In this document: piece after piece, positions 23,225 to 29,979 of the stretch
Layout of the letters: the number at the start of each line of letters is the position of its first letter
How positions within the stretch are numbered: position 1 is the stretch's first letter
NCBI GenBank assembly: GCA_905210085.1
Contig: CAJLVJ010000023.1
Location: 1-29,979, forward strand
Origin: an uncultured Collinsella sp.
GTDB lineage: Bacteria; Actinomycetota; Coriobacteriia; Coriobacteriales; Coriobacteriaceae
Length of the DNA stretch: 29,979 bases
Direction: 5' to 3'
Notes under the pieces: model-generated
Database searches by the model: none
Told to the model about the DNA's origin: nothing
The model's input: the letters and a program-made list of their open reading frames with translations, nothing else
Translations under genes and position numbers: made by a program

Positions 23225-24496
23225 GTGAACGCAAACGCCTCCTATGACGTCTTGGTAATCGGCGGCGGGGCCTCGGGTCTCGCCGCCGCCATTACGGCCG
23301 CACGCGCAGGCAAAAGCGCCTGCATCGTTGAGCGCGATGTTGCCTGCGGCCTCAAACTCCTTGCGACCGGCAACGGCCGCTGCAACCTTTCCAACGAATC
23401 AATTGATTTCCAGCGGTACAACCACCCCGCATTCGTCGAATCCGTCATGGGTCCCCAGCCCGAGCAAGAGCTCGGCAGTTTCTTCTCCTCGCTGGGCATC
23501 ATGACGACCTCCGAGGAGGGCCGGCTGTATCCGCGCTCCCTTCGTGCCGAATCGGTGCGCGATGCGCTTCTCAACGCTTGCAATCACCTGGATATCACCT
23601 TGATCTGTGGAGCAAACGTCGCCTCGGCATTCAAAGTCCCCGAAGGCTGGGCACTCCAAATAGACCGTCCCGCGCGAGCACTCAAGGCAAAAAAGCACGA
23701 CGACCGAAAATCCGAACTACGCTCGCTTCGGAAGGCGCTCGCCGACACCCCTCGCACGAACGAGACGCTGCAGGCAAAGGCCGTAATTATCGCTACGGGC
23801 GGCAACCCTGCCGACATCGCGAAGACGTTCAGTCTTTCCCTCACCCCGCAGCAACCCGTCCTCTGCCCTGTGTCGGCATCGGTCTTCGGCGACCAGACTG
23901 CGCTCAAGACACTGGATGGCCTGCGCGTCCGCGCCCGCTTGACGCTCACCCGCAATCACGAGGAGCTCTGGCGCGAAGACGGCGAAGTGCTCTTCCGAAC
24001 CTTTGGCATCTCGGGCGTTGCCGCCTTTAACCTCTCCCGTCGCGTCCAGCGCGGCGACACGATTCTGCTCGACGTTTTCCCCGACCTCTCCAAAGACGAG
24101 TTGCTCGATTTGCTCAACCAGCGAGTTGAGTTGCTCGGTGGCTTTTCGCCCCGCGACTCCCGCTGGCTCGACGGCATGCTCGCCCCGCAGTTCTCTCACG
24201 TTGTCTGCACCGCATTCGAACAGTGCCACCCCGAGTCGCACGACGTCATCCATCTGGTCTCAATCCTCAAGCACTTTAAGCTGCTCGTCGAGGGAACGAC
24301 AGAGGAGCGTTCGGCCCAGGTCACGCGCGGCGGCGTGCCCATCGAGAGCGTCTCAGCTCCCAACCTCTGCGTGAGCAACGCGGCAGGTGCCCCACTTTAC
24401 ATCTGTGGCGAGGCGCTCGACATCGATGCCGATTGCGGCGGTTTCAACCTTGCGTGGGCTTGGATCTCGGGTATTCGCGCTGCAAGCAGCCTATAG
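23225..24496 (+). CDS. HI0933/BaiN-like FAD-dependent oxidoreductase
   Basis: Flavoprotein of the HI0933/YhiN family, which includes BaiN of gut bacteria. In-vivo substrates are mostly unknown. The start is GTG 23225, directly after the mrp stop. The dinucleotide-binding motif VIGGGASGLAAA (11-22) and the family signature TGNGRCNLSN (48-57) are clear. IIATGG, an FRTFGISGVAAFNLSR segment and the C-terminal CGEALDIDADCGGFNLAWAW complete the fold. The 423 residues are typical. No signal peptide. The bile-acid role of BaiN should not be assumed, since relatives are widespread housekeeping-like proteins. Confidence 0.9.
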   Translation: MNANASYDVLVIGGGASGLAAAITAARAGKSACIVERDVACGLKLLATGNGRCNLSNESIDFQRYNHPAFVESVMGPQPEQELGSFFSSLGIMTTSEEGRLYPRSLRAESVRDALLNACNHLDITLICGANVASAFKVPEGWALQIDRPARALKAKKHDDRKSELRSLRKALADTPRTNETLQAKAVIIATGGNPADIAKTFSLSLTPQQPVLCPVSASVFGDQTALKTLDGLRVRARLTLTRNHEELWREDGEVLFRTFGISGVAAFNLSRRVQRGDTILLDVFPDLSKDELLDLLNQRVELLGGFSPRDSRWLDGMLAPQFSHVVCTAFEQCHPESHDVIHLVSILKHFKLLVEGTTEERSAQVTRGGVPIESVSAPNLCVSNAAGAPLYICGEALDIDADCGGFNLAWAWISGIRAASSL

Positions 24497-24506
24497 CCGC
24501 GCAGTC

Positions 24507-24556
24507 TATAATCAAAACGCATTCGGGCCGTCTGGGACACCGGGCGGCCTCTTTCT
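24507..24556 (+). promoter_or_regulatory. -10-like element followed by a hairpin between the two flavoprotein genes
   Basis: A perfect TATAAT (24507-24512) lies just after the upstream stop, though no good -35 is visible. A stem GGCCG...CGGCC (24526-24549) with partial inner pairing follows and then CTCTTTCTTG. This may be a weak terminator of the upstream operon, or a promoter with a short leader hairpin for the next gene. Confidence 0.4.
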
Positions 24557-24575
24557 TGCATCTAAGGAGACCTCG

Positions 24576-26216
24576 ATGATCGAAATCACCCAAGTCCACG
24601 CGTCACTCGATGAGGCCGGCGACGAAACCGCCTGCCTTGCTATTGGTAGACGCGCCGTCAAACGAGCCCTGCGATGCGAGGATTCCCAGATTAAAGCCAT
24701 TGAGCTCCATCGCAAGTCAATCGACGCCCGTAAAAAGCGAGATGTCCATTTTATTTTGAGCTTTCGAGTTGAGCTGACAAGCTCCCGACTCGAGCAGGAG
24801 GTGGTCGACCGCGTCGCCGAGCGCGACCGCTCGCGCATCCGCATGGTAGACGGCGAGGCTCCTTCATTCCCCAACCCTGTCCCGAATGCACCCAAGGGGC
24901 GTCCCGTCGTTGTCGGCGCCGGCTGTGCCGGTCTCTTCGCCGCCCTCACCCTTGCCGAAGCGGGCCTTAAACCCCTGCTCATCGAGCGCGGCGACCCCGC
25001 ACTTCGCCGCTCGGAAGCGATTGATCTCTTTCTTAAGGAGCGTATCCTCGACCCCGAAAGCAATATCCAATTTGGCCTGGGCGGCGCAGGGACCTTCTCG
25101 GACGGCAAGCTCAACACGGGAACCAAGAATCCTGCCCATCGACTGATTCTTGAGACCTTCGTCGAAGCGGGCTCACCTCGCGACATCCTGTGGGACGCCA
25201 AGCCGCACATTGGCTCCGACATCCTCCCCACCGTCGTCACCAACATTTCTCAGCGCATCGAGCGGCTCGGTGGAACCGTCCGCTATCGAACAAAGCTCGT
25301 CAATATTCGAACCGATGGATCTGGTGCCATCACCGGCGTCGATGTCCAACCGCCCCAAGAGACCACATGCGAGACAATCGCCACAAAGCACCTCATTCTC
25401 GCGTGCGGCCATTCCGCCCGCGACGTATTCGAGCCTCTCAAAGAACATAACGTTACCCTCGCGCAAAAGACCTTTGCCATGGGTGTGCGCATCGAGCATC
25501 CACAGCGCGACATCGACCGTGCCCAATATGGCCCTTCGGCGGGGCACCCGGCACTCGGAGCAGCCCCCTACAAGCTTGTCGCCCATCTCCCCAACGGCCG
25601 CAGTGTGTTCTCGTTTTGCATGTGCCCCGGCGGACAGGTTGTCGCGGCCTCTTCCGAGCAGGGCCATCTGTGCGTCAACGGTGCCAGCCTCAATGCCCGC
25701 GACGGGCGCAACGCGAATGCCGCCCTACTCGTTAACGTCACACCTGACGACCTTCCCGGCGATGATCCGCTCGCAGGCATTGAGCTCCAGCGCGCCTGCG
25801 AGCGAGCCGCTTATCGCCTGGGCGGCTCCAACTGGAACGCGCCGGCACAGCTCGTCGGGGATTTCCTTGCCGGGCGCGCCAGCACGGCACCCGGAAAGGT
25901 AAAACCGACCTATCCACTTGGCGTGACCTGGACGGCGATCGACGATGCCCTCCCGCGGCATATCGTCGAATCGCTTCGTTTGGGAATCCCCCTGCTCGGT
26001 AAGAAACTGCGTGGCTATGACCGCCCCGATGCGGTCCTCACTGGCGTGGAGACGCGTTCGAGCTCCCCGGTCACCGTCACCCGCGATCGAACATGCCACG
26101 CCGTGTCGACTCCGGGCCTTTACCCTTGCGGCGAGGGTGCCGGATATGCCGGCGGCATCATGAGTGCCGCCACCGACGGCATCCGTTGCGCTGAGGCGCT
26201 GATAGCAGACATCTAG
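24576..26216 (+). CDS. uncharacterised FAD-dependent dehydrogenase (COG2509-like)
   Basis: A 546-residue flavoprotein of a conserved but uncharacterised family. ATG 24576 follows AAGGAG; the frame extends further upstream, but that part overlaps the previous gene. The N-terminal segment has the family pattern of an RRAVKRAL helix and HRKSIDARKKRDVHFILSFRV (residues 26-65). The FAD motif VVVGAGCAGLFAALTLAEAG lies at 112-131. GGAGTFSDGKLNTGTK, CMCPGGQVVAA and the C-terminal GEGAGYAGGIMSAATDGIR are hallmarks. No membrane segment is seen. Its substrate is unknown. It converges on uvrB, with a shared hairpin between the two stops. Confidence 0.9.
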   Translation: MIEITQVHASLDEAGDETACLAIGRRAVKRALRCEDSQIKAIELHRKSIDARKKRDVHFILSFRVELTSSRLEQEVVDRVAERDRSRIRMVDGEAPSFPNPVPNAPKGRPVVVGAGCAGLFAALTLAEAGLKPLLIERGDPALRRSEAIDLFLKERILDPESNIQFGLGGAGTFSDGKLNTGTKNPAHRLILETFVEAGSPRDILWDAKPHIGSDILPTVVTNISQRIERLGGTVRYRTKLVNIRTDGSGAITGVDVQPPQETTCETIATKHLILACGHSARDVFEPLKEHNVTLAQKTFAMGVRIEHPQRDIDRAQYGPSAGHPALGAAPYKLVAHLPNGRSVFSFCMCPGGQVVAASSEQGHLCVNGASLNARDGRNANAALLVNVTPDDLPGDDPLAGIELQRACERAAYRLGGSNWNAPAQLVGDFLAGRASTAPGKVKPTYPLGVTWTAIDDALPRHIVESLRLGIPLLGKKLRGYDRPDAVLTGVETRSSSPVTVTRDRTCHAVSTPGLYPCGEGAGYAGGIMSAATDGIRCAEALIADI

Positions 26217-26242
26217 TGCACGAACTCCCGCGTCCGAACGAC

Positions 26243-26278
26243 ACAGGCCCCAAGCTCCACAGGGAACTCGGGGCCTGT
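26243..26278. terminator. bidirectional hairpin between convergent genes
   Basis: A 9-bp perfect stem, ACAGGCCCC/GGGGCCTGT, with an 18-base loop sits in the 65-base gap between the convergent flavoprotein and uvrB stops. The T tracts on both sides are poor. The location supports use as a shared terminator. Confidence 0.65.
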
Positions 26279-26281
26279 TCG

Positions 26282-28522
26282 CTACTTCCTGAATCGTGCA
26301 CCCTGGCGTTTTCTGCCCGAAGCAAAGGTAGAGCCCTTGCGAGCCTGCGAACGCAAACGCTCAATCGTTTCGTCCTCAGATGCGCCCTCAAGCATCGCCC
26401 GAATCTGAACGACGGCATCGCGCAGACGCGCCGCCTCCTCAAAGTCCATGGCGGCGGAAGCGTTACGCATGTCTTCCTCCATGGTCTCGACGATCCGCAC
26501 GAGCTCGTCATGCGGTAGCCCTTCTAGCTGCTCGACAAGCGTTTGCTCGGGTGCCACCGTCTCCGGCGCGGCGCCCTCGCCGTTTTCATCGGGCGTATAG
26601 AACGCACCATGGCCCAGAGAGTCGCCCTTCGAGCGTCCCTTCGAGCCCACAGTCTTTTCGGCCTCGGCAATAAAACTCGAAATGTCGTTAATGGCCTTGC
26701 GGACCGTCTTGGGCACAATGCCATGCTCTTCGTTATATGCCATCTGAATCTCACGACGGCGCTGCGTCTCCTCGATGGCTTCTTTCATCGAATCGGTCAC
26801 AACGTCCGCATACATGATGACCTCGCCGTCGGCATTGCGGGCCGCACGACCAATCGTCTGAATCAGCGAACGGCGGTTGCGCAAGAAGCCTTCCTTGTCG
26901 GCGTCGAGAATTGCCACCAGCGAGACCTCGGGAAGGTCTAGACCCTCGCGAAGCAGGTTAATGCCAACGAGAACATCGATCTTTCCCTCGCGCAGCGTTC
27001 GCAGGATCTCGACACGGTCCATCGTCGCTGTATCGGAGTGCATGTAATTGACCTTAATGCCGGCATCAAGCAGATGGTCGGTCAGGTCCTCGGCCATGCG
27101 CTTGGTGAGCGTGGTCACCAGCACGCGCTCCTTGCGGGCAACGCGCTCGCGAATCTCGTCCTCAAGATCGTCAATCTGCCCACGAACCGGACGCACATCG
27201 ATCTTGGGGTCGAGCAGGCCGGTCGGACGAATAATCTGCTCAACGTCGTTCTGGCTAACCCGCAGCTCATAGTCGCCCGGCGTGGCCGAAACGTAGATGA
27301 ACTGGGGAATCCTCGCCTCAAACTCATCGAAACGAAGCGGGCGGTTATCGAGTGCCGAAGGCAGACGAAAACCATGCTCCACCAGCGTCACCTTACGCGA
27401 GCGGTCGCCTTCGTGCATGCCGCGGATCTGCGGCACCGTTACATGACTCTCGTCGATGATACAGAGCATGTCCTTAGGAAAGTAATCGATCAGGGTAAAC
27501 GGCGGCTCGCCCGGTTTTCGACCGTCCAGATGACGCGAGTAGTTCTCGATGCCGTTACAAAAACCCATGGTCTCGAGCATCTCGAGATCATAGTCGGTGC
27601 GCTGCTGCAGACGCTGCGCCTCGAGCAGCTTATCAGTCGCCTTGAGCTCGGCCACACGCTTCTCGCACTCTTCGCTGATTGATTTCAGGGCCGCTTTGAC
27701 CTTAGGCTTCTCAGTCACGTAGTGCGAGGCCGGCCACACGGGAATGGCCTCGTACTCACGCAGCATCTCGCCGGTGACCTCGTCGATCTCGGCAATCAGC
27801 TCGACCTCGTCGCCAAAGAACTCAAACCGCAACGGATGCTCGGCATAGGGCGGATACACGTCGACGACATCGCCGCGCACGCGGAAGGTGCCACGTGCCA
27901 AATCATAGTCATTGCGATCGTACTGGATATCGATAAGCGCATGGATAAAGTCATCGCGCTCGAGCGGCACCTTCTTGTCGACGTTCGGAGCTAGGCCCGC
28001 ATAGTCCTCGGGGGAGCCAATGCCATAGATACACGAGACCGATGCGACGACGATCACATCGCGTCGAGATAGCAGCGATGCCGTCGCCTGATGGCGCAGC
28101 ATCTCGACCTCTTCGTTAATCGAGGAGTCTTTCTCGATATACGTATCACTCTGCGGTACATATGCCTCGGGCTGATAGTAATCATAGTACGACACAAAAT
28201 AGACCACGGCGTTGTTAGGGAAGAATTCCTTGAGCTCGCTCGCGAGCTGAGCGGCAAGCGTTTTATTGGGAGCCATGACCAACGTCGGCTTCCCCAGGGC
28301 CTCAATAGTCTTAGCCATCGTGAAGGTCTTGCCCGAACCAGTCACGCCCAGCAAAACTTGATAGCGATCTCCGTCCCTCACGCCCTGCACAAGCGACTCA
28401 ATGGCCTTAGGCTGAGAACCAGCGGGCTCGTATGGAGACACGACCTTAAACGGCACCTCAGAGCCCTCAACGCCAAAACGTTTGAGCTCTCCTCCAACAC
28501 GCTCAACTTCAAATTCCGCCAT
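26282..28522 (-). CDS. uvrB: excinuclease ABC subunit B
   Basis: UvrB verifies damage handed over by UvrA and recruits UvrC. The 746-residue protein is slightly longer than E. coli UvrB (673). It has Walker A GVTGSGKTFTMA near residue 60, the beta-hairpin region YYDYYQPEAYVPQSDTYIEK, the helicase motif DESH, YVSATPG, the C-terminal helicase half (VLVTTLTKRMAEDL, NLLREGLDLPEV, QTIGRAARN), and a UVR domain at the end (AMDFEEAARLRDAVVQIRAML). About 50 extra residues of low complexity precede the UVR domain, and a basic tail follows. The ATG at 28522 has AGGA upstream. A minus-strand TATACT lies in the short gap to the upstream gene. Confidence 0.97.
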   Translation of the reverse strand: MAEFEVERVGGELKRFGVEGSEVPFKVVSPYEPAGSQPKAIESLVQGVRDGDRYQVLLGVTGSGKTFTMAKTIEALGKPTLVMAPNKTLAAQLASELKEFFPNNAVVYFVSYYDYYQPEAYVPQSDTYIEKDSSINEEVEMLRHQATASLLSRRDVIVVASVSCIYGIGSPEDYAGLAPNVDKKVPLERDDFIHALIDIQYDRNDYDLARGTFRVRGDVVDVYPPYAEHPLRFEFFGDEVELIAEIDEVTGEMLREYEAIPVWPASHYVTEKPKVKAALKSISEECEKRVAELKATDKLLEAQRLQQRTDYDLEMLETMGFCNGIENYSRHLDGRKPGEPPFTLIDYFPKDMLCIIDESHVTVPQIRGMHEGDRSRKVTLVEHGFRLPSALDNRPLRFDEFEARIPQFIYVSATPGDYELRVSQNDVEQIIRPTGLLDPKIDVRPVRGQIDDLEDEIRERVARKERVLVTTLTKRMAEDLTDHLLDAGIKVNYMHSDTATMDRVEILRTLREGKIDVLVGINLLREGLDLPEVSLVAILDADKEGFLRNRRSLIQTIGRAARNADGEVIMYADVVTDSMKEAIEETQRRREIQMAYNEEHGIVPKTVRKAINDISSFIAEAEKTVGSKGRSKGDSLGHGAFYTPDENGEGAAPETVAPEQTLVEQLEGLPHDELVRIVETMEEDMRNASAAMDFEEAARLRDAVVQIRAMLEGASEDETIERLRSQARKGSTFASGRKRQGARFRK

Positions 28523-28573
28523 GGATAGTCCTAACTCATATATCTGCAGTATACGCAGGCGGCAGGCATAGTC

Positions 28574-29155
28574 CTATACGAACCGATCGGGATAAAGGGT
28601 CTTGTAGCGAACCCAGGCATTATTGACACGAATCAGATACGCCTGCGTCTCGGGAAAGGTGATTGCATTATGAAGCGACGTGCTCTGCTGCGCCCATCCG
28701 TCGACATTGCCCATGCCGGCGTTATAGGCGGCAATGGCACTGTCAGTCGACCCGTTAAAATACGTTAGAAGATACGAAAGGTACGCACATCCAAACTCGA
28801 TGTTCGTAACGGGATCGTTAAGGTTGTCGGCTGAATACTCGCTACCATCGACAAGACCCTTGGCAATCATATCCTGGGCAGTCTCGGGCATCAGCTGCAT
28901 CAATCCCTGAGCGCCTTGATTCGACTCAGCCTCGGGATCCCAATTCGATTCCGACTTTATGACAGCACACACCAGATACGGATCGAGATTGTGCGAAATG
29001 CTCGATTGCTTTATGTACGCCTCGTAGTCAATCGGATACAAAGGCTTAAAGAAGGCGGCAGGTGCATACGAGTAGACGAGCGAAATAATGCCGAAGACGA
29101 ACATAACGGCAAGTGGCGCCACGCGATACCACGTAAAGAAACGTGTCTTAGGCAT
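28574..29155 (-). CDS. membrane-anchored lytic transglycosylase (SLT domain)
   Basis: A peptidoglycan-cleaving enzyme of the Slt70/MltC-like goose-lysozyme fold. The 193 residues start with a single uncleaved-looking membrane segment (about 11-30) and then one SLT domain. The catalytic Glu69 lies in AVIKSESNWDP. GAQGLMQLMPETAQ (81-94) and AIAAYNAGMGNVDGW are the other family motifs. The ATG overlaps the coaE end by 8 bases and a GGAGGAG precedes it, so it is coupled to coaE. It most likely acts on the outer face of the membrane in cell wall turnover. Confidence 0.92.
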   Translation of the reverse strand: MPKTRFFTWYRVAPLAVMFVFGIISLVYSYAPAAFFKPLYPIDYEAYIKQSSISHNLDPYLVCAVIKSESNWDPEAESNQGAQGLMQLMPETAQDMIAKGLVDGSEYSADNLNDPVTNIEFGCAYLSYLLTYFNGSTDSAIAAYNAGMGNVDGWAQQSTSLHNAITFPETQAYLIRVNNAWVRYKTLYPDRFV

Positions 29156-29789
29156 CAGGCTCCTCCTTATCCACTATGTCCCCAAAGCCATGGCGCGCAA
29201 GCCATGCGTCCAGTTGTTCAAAGAGCGAGTTATCGCCTGCCGCATTATCGATTACCGTCGTAGCGAGATTGCAAAGCAAAGCCTCATCAGGTTGGCATGC
29301 AGAGCGCGCATCAAAATCAGAGGACTCCATACCACGATGGATGGCACGCTCGCGACGAACTGCTAAAGGAGCGCTGATAACCAGAATTTCATCAGCCAGG
29401 CCAAAAGCATCCTCAAAACCAGTCGGGGCAGAAACCTCGACAACCGCAAAGGGATAACGGGAGGACGAAACCGTGCAGCAGACAGGATCGAGAATCCTCA
29501 GTGACAGCTGTTCGATGAGAACAGGGTGCACAATGCTATTGAGCCTTGCAACCGCATCAGGAGAAACAAAGGCGCGAGAAGCGAGGATGTTGCGCCGAAC
29601 GCCGCCCTCCCCGTCCAGAATGTCCCAACCGAATTCTTCCGCGAGGGCATTGACGATATCGGAGCCTGGCACATACAGCGATTTGGCAAGCTCGTCCAGA
29701 TCGATAAGCATGGCGCCATGAGATTTGAGATAGCGGCAGGCAGTCGACTTACCCGAAGCAATATTGCCCAAGACAAAAACGGTAAACAT
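29148..29789 (-). CDS. coaE: dephospho-CoA kinase
   Basis: CoaE performs the last step of coenzyme A synthesis, phosphorylating the ribose of dephospho-CoA. The P-loop GNIASGKST lies at 8-16, the substrate-binding Asp pair in LIDLDELAKSLYVPG follows, and NSIVHPVL is a family motif. The 213 residues are close to the usual 200. ATG 29789 follows GGGAGG; a TTG one codon upstream is less likely. In actinobacteria coaE often lies between rpsA and uvrB, as seems to be the case here. Confidence 0.9.
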   Translation of the reverse strand: MFTVFVLGNIASGKSTACRYLKSHGAMLIDLDELAKSLYVPGSDIVNALAEEFGWDILDGEGGVRRNILASRAFVSPDAVARLNSIVHPVLIEQLSLRILDPVCCTVSSSRYPFAVVEVSAPTGFEDAFGLADEILVISAPLAVRRERAIHRGMESSDFDARSACQPDEALLCNLATTVIDNAAGDNSLFEQLDAWLARHGFGDIVDKEEPDA

Positions 29790-29913
29790 CAAGTCCTCCC
29801 TAACGCCAATGGGAGTTATTATCGCGCAAATACAAAAGAAGGACTCAAAATACAGCCAAACAGTAAGACAAGCTAAACGAAGGCGAGTTCTGTATTACAG
29901 CTCTCTATCAAAC
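29790..29913 (-). promoter_or_regulatory. coaE upstream region
   Basis: About 125 AT-richer bases between the strong terminator and coaE. It contains GATAAT on the minus strand near 29822-29817, a possible -10 without a good -35, and a small palindrome CTGTATTACAG (29890-29900). A promoter for coaE and its downstream genes is expected here, but I cannot place it firmly. Confidence 0.35.
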
Positions 29914-29947
29914 GCAAAAAAGGGGGAGGCCGCGAGGCCTCCCCCTT
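29914..29947 (-). terminator. strong intrinsic terminator of the gene beyond the right edge
   Basis: On the minus strand a perfect 12-bp stem, AAGGGGGAGGCC/GGCCTCCCCCTT (29920-29931 with 29936-29947), with a GCGA loop is followed by a TTTTTT run and GCG. This is a textbook Rho-independent terminator for a minus-strand gene that ends just inside or beyond the window. Confidence 0.9.
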
Positions 29948-29953
29948 CTCAGT

Positions 29954-29979
29954 TCAAGCGCACGGCTCGGTGCCGTCCA
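29954..29979 (-). CDS. possible 3' end of an upstream gene
   Basis: On the minus strand one frame reads DGTEPCA and stops at 29954-29956, directly before the terminator. Another frame stops at 29949-29951. By actinobacterial gene order (rpsA-coaE-uvrB) this could be the tail of ribosomal protein S1, but seven residues prove nothing. Confidence 0.25.

Noticed and set aside
23225..24496. Bile acid-converting BaiN
   Set aside because: The family is broad, no other bai genes are present, and the neighbour is mrp, so the specific bile acid role is not supported.

Overview
The window is two unrelated pieces of DNA joined near position 1550-1600. Positions 1 to about 1550 are AT-rich and look like a low-GC Firmicute (Clostridia-like). 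They hold the start of a divergent gene, a small zinc-ribbon protein and the first two thirds of a bacterial glutaminyl-tRNA synthetase, which stops in mid-protein. From about 1620 to the end the DNA is GC-rich, uses different codons and has the gene content and order of an anaerobic actinobacterium. I infer a Coriobacteriia member such as Collinsella. The supports are RapZ with an Arg-type P-loop next to WhiA, the coaE-uvrB arrangement, linked uvrA/uvrB/uvrC, and a sialic acid cluster typical of a mucus-dwelling gut organism. The simplest reading of the join is a chimeric assembly rather than gene transfer.

In the GC-rich part, 1620-3476 carries rapZ-whiA on the minus strand. From 14001 down to 3575 runs a nine-gene minus-strand cluster. 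It encodes a Tat-exported lipoprotein binding protein, a permease, a permease-ATPase fusion, an ATPase, two CE7-type esterase paralogues, N-acetylneuraminate lyase, a ROK N-acetylmannosamine kinase and ManNAc-6-P epimerase (NanE). I read it as uptake of sialic acid by a Sat-type (peptide-family) ABC importer, optional removal of O-acetyl groups, cleavage to ManNAc and pyruvate, and conversion to GlcNAc-6-P. One esterase has an intact Ser-Asp-His triad. Its neighbour has Gly in place of the catalytic Ser and lacks about 40 residues, so it is probably a pseudoenzyme. Several gene-gene gaps in the cluster contain a hairpin, two of them about 100 bp long. The likely control region (14002-14318) holds a perfect 23-bp palindrome flanked by a 10-bp inverted repeat. 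The cluster lies between uvrC and rapZ, which are neighbours in many other actinobacteria, so it looks like an insertion.

From 14367 to 19121 (minus strand) come uvrC, a lipid II flippase MurJ with a long acidic N-terminal tail, and a YbaK/EbsC deacylase. The MurJ tail carries three DETAVF-type repeats that resemble known phospho-threonine docking sites of actinobacterial FHA proteins. uvrA (minus) and an mrp-flavoprotein-flavoprotein group (plus, 22394-26216) diverge from 22135-22393, where a near-consensus LexA box sits in front of uvrA. uvrB, a small membrane-anchored lytic transglycosylase and coaE (minus) fill 26282-29789. A strong intrinsic terminator at the right edge closes an upstream minus-strand gene that lies outside the window.

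I see no tRNA, rRNA, CRISPR array, insertion sequence or phage gene. The many long plus-strand open frames opposite the minus-strand genes are high-GC shadows.
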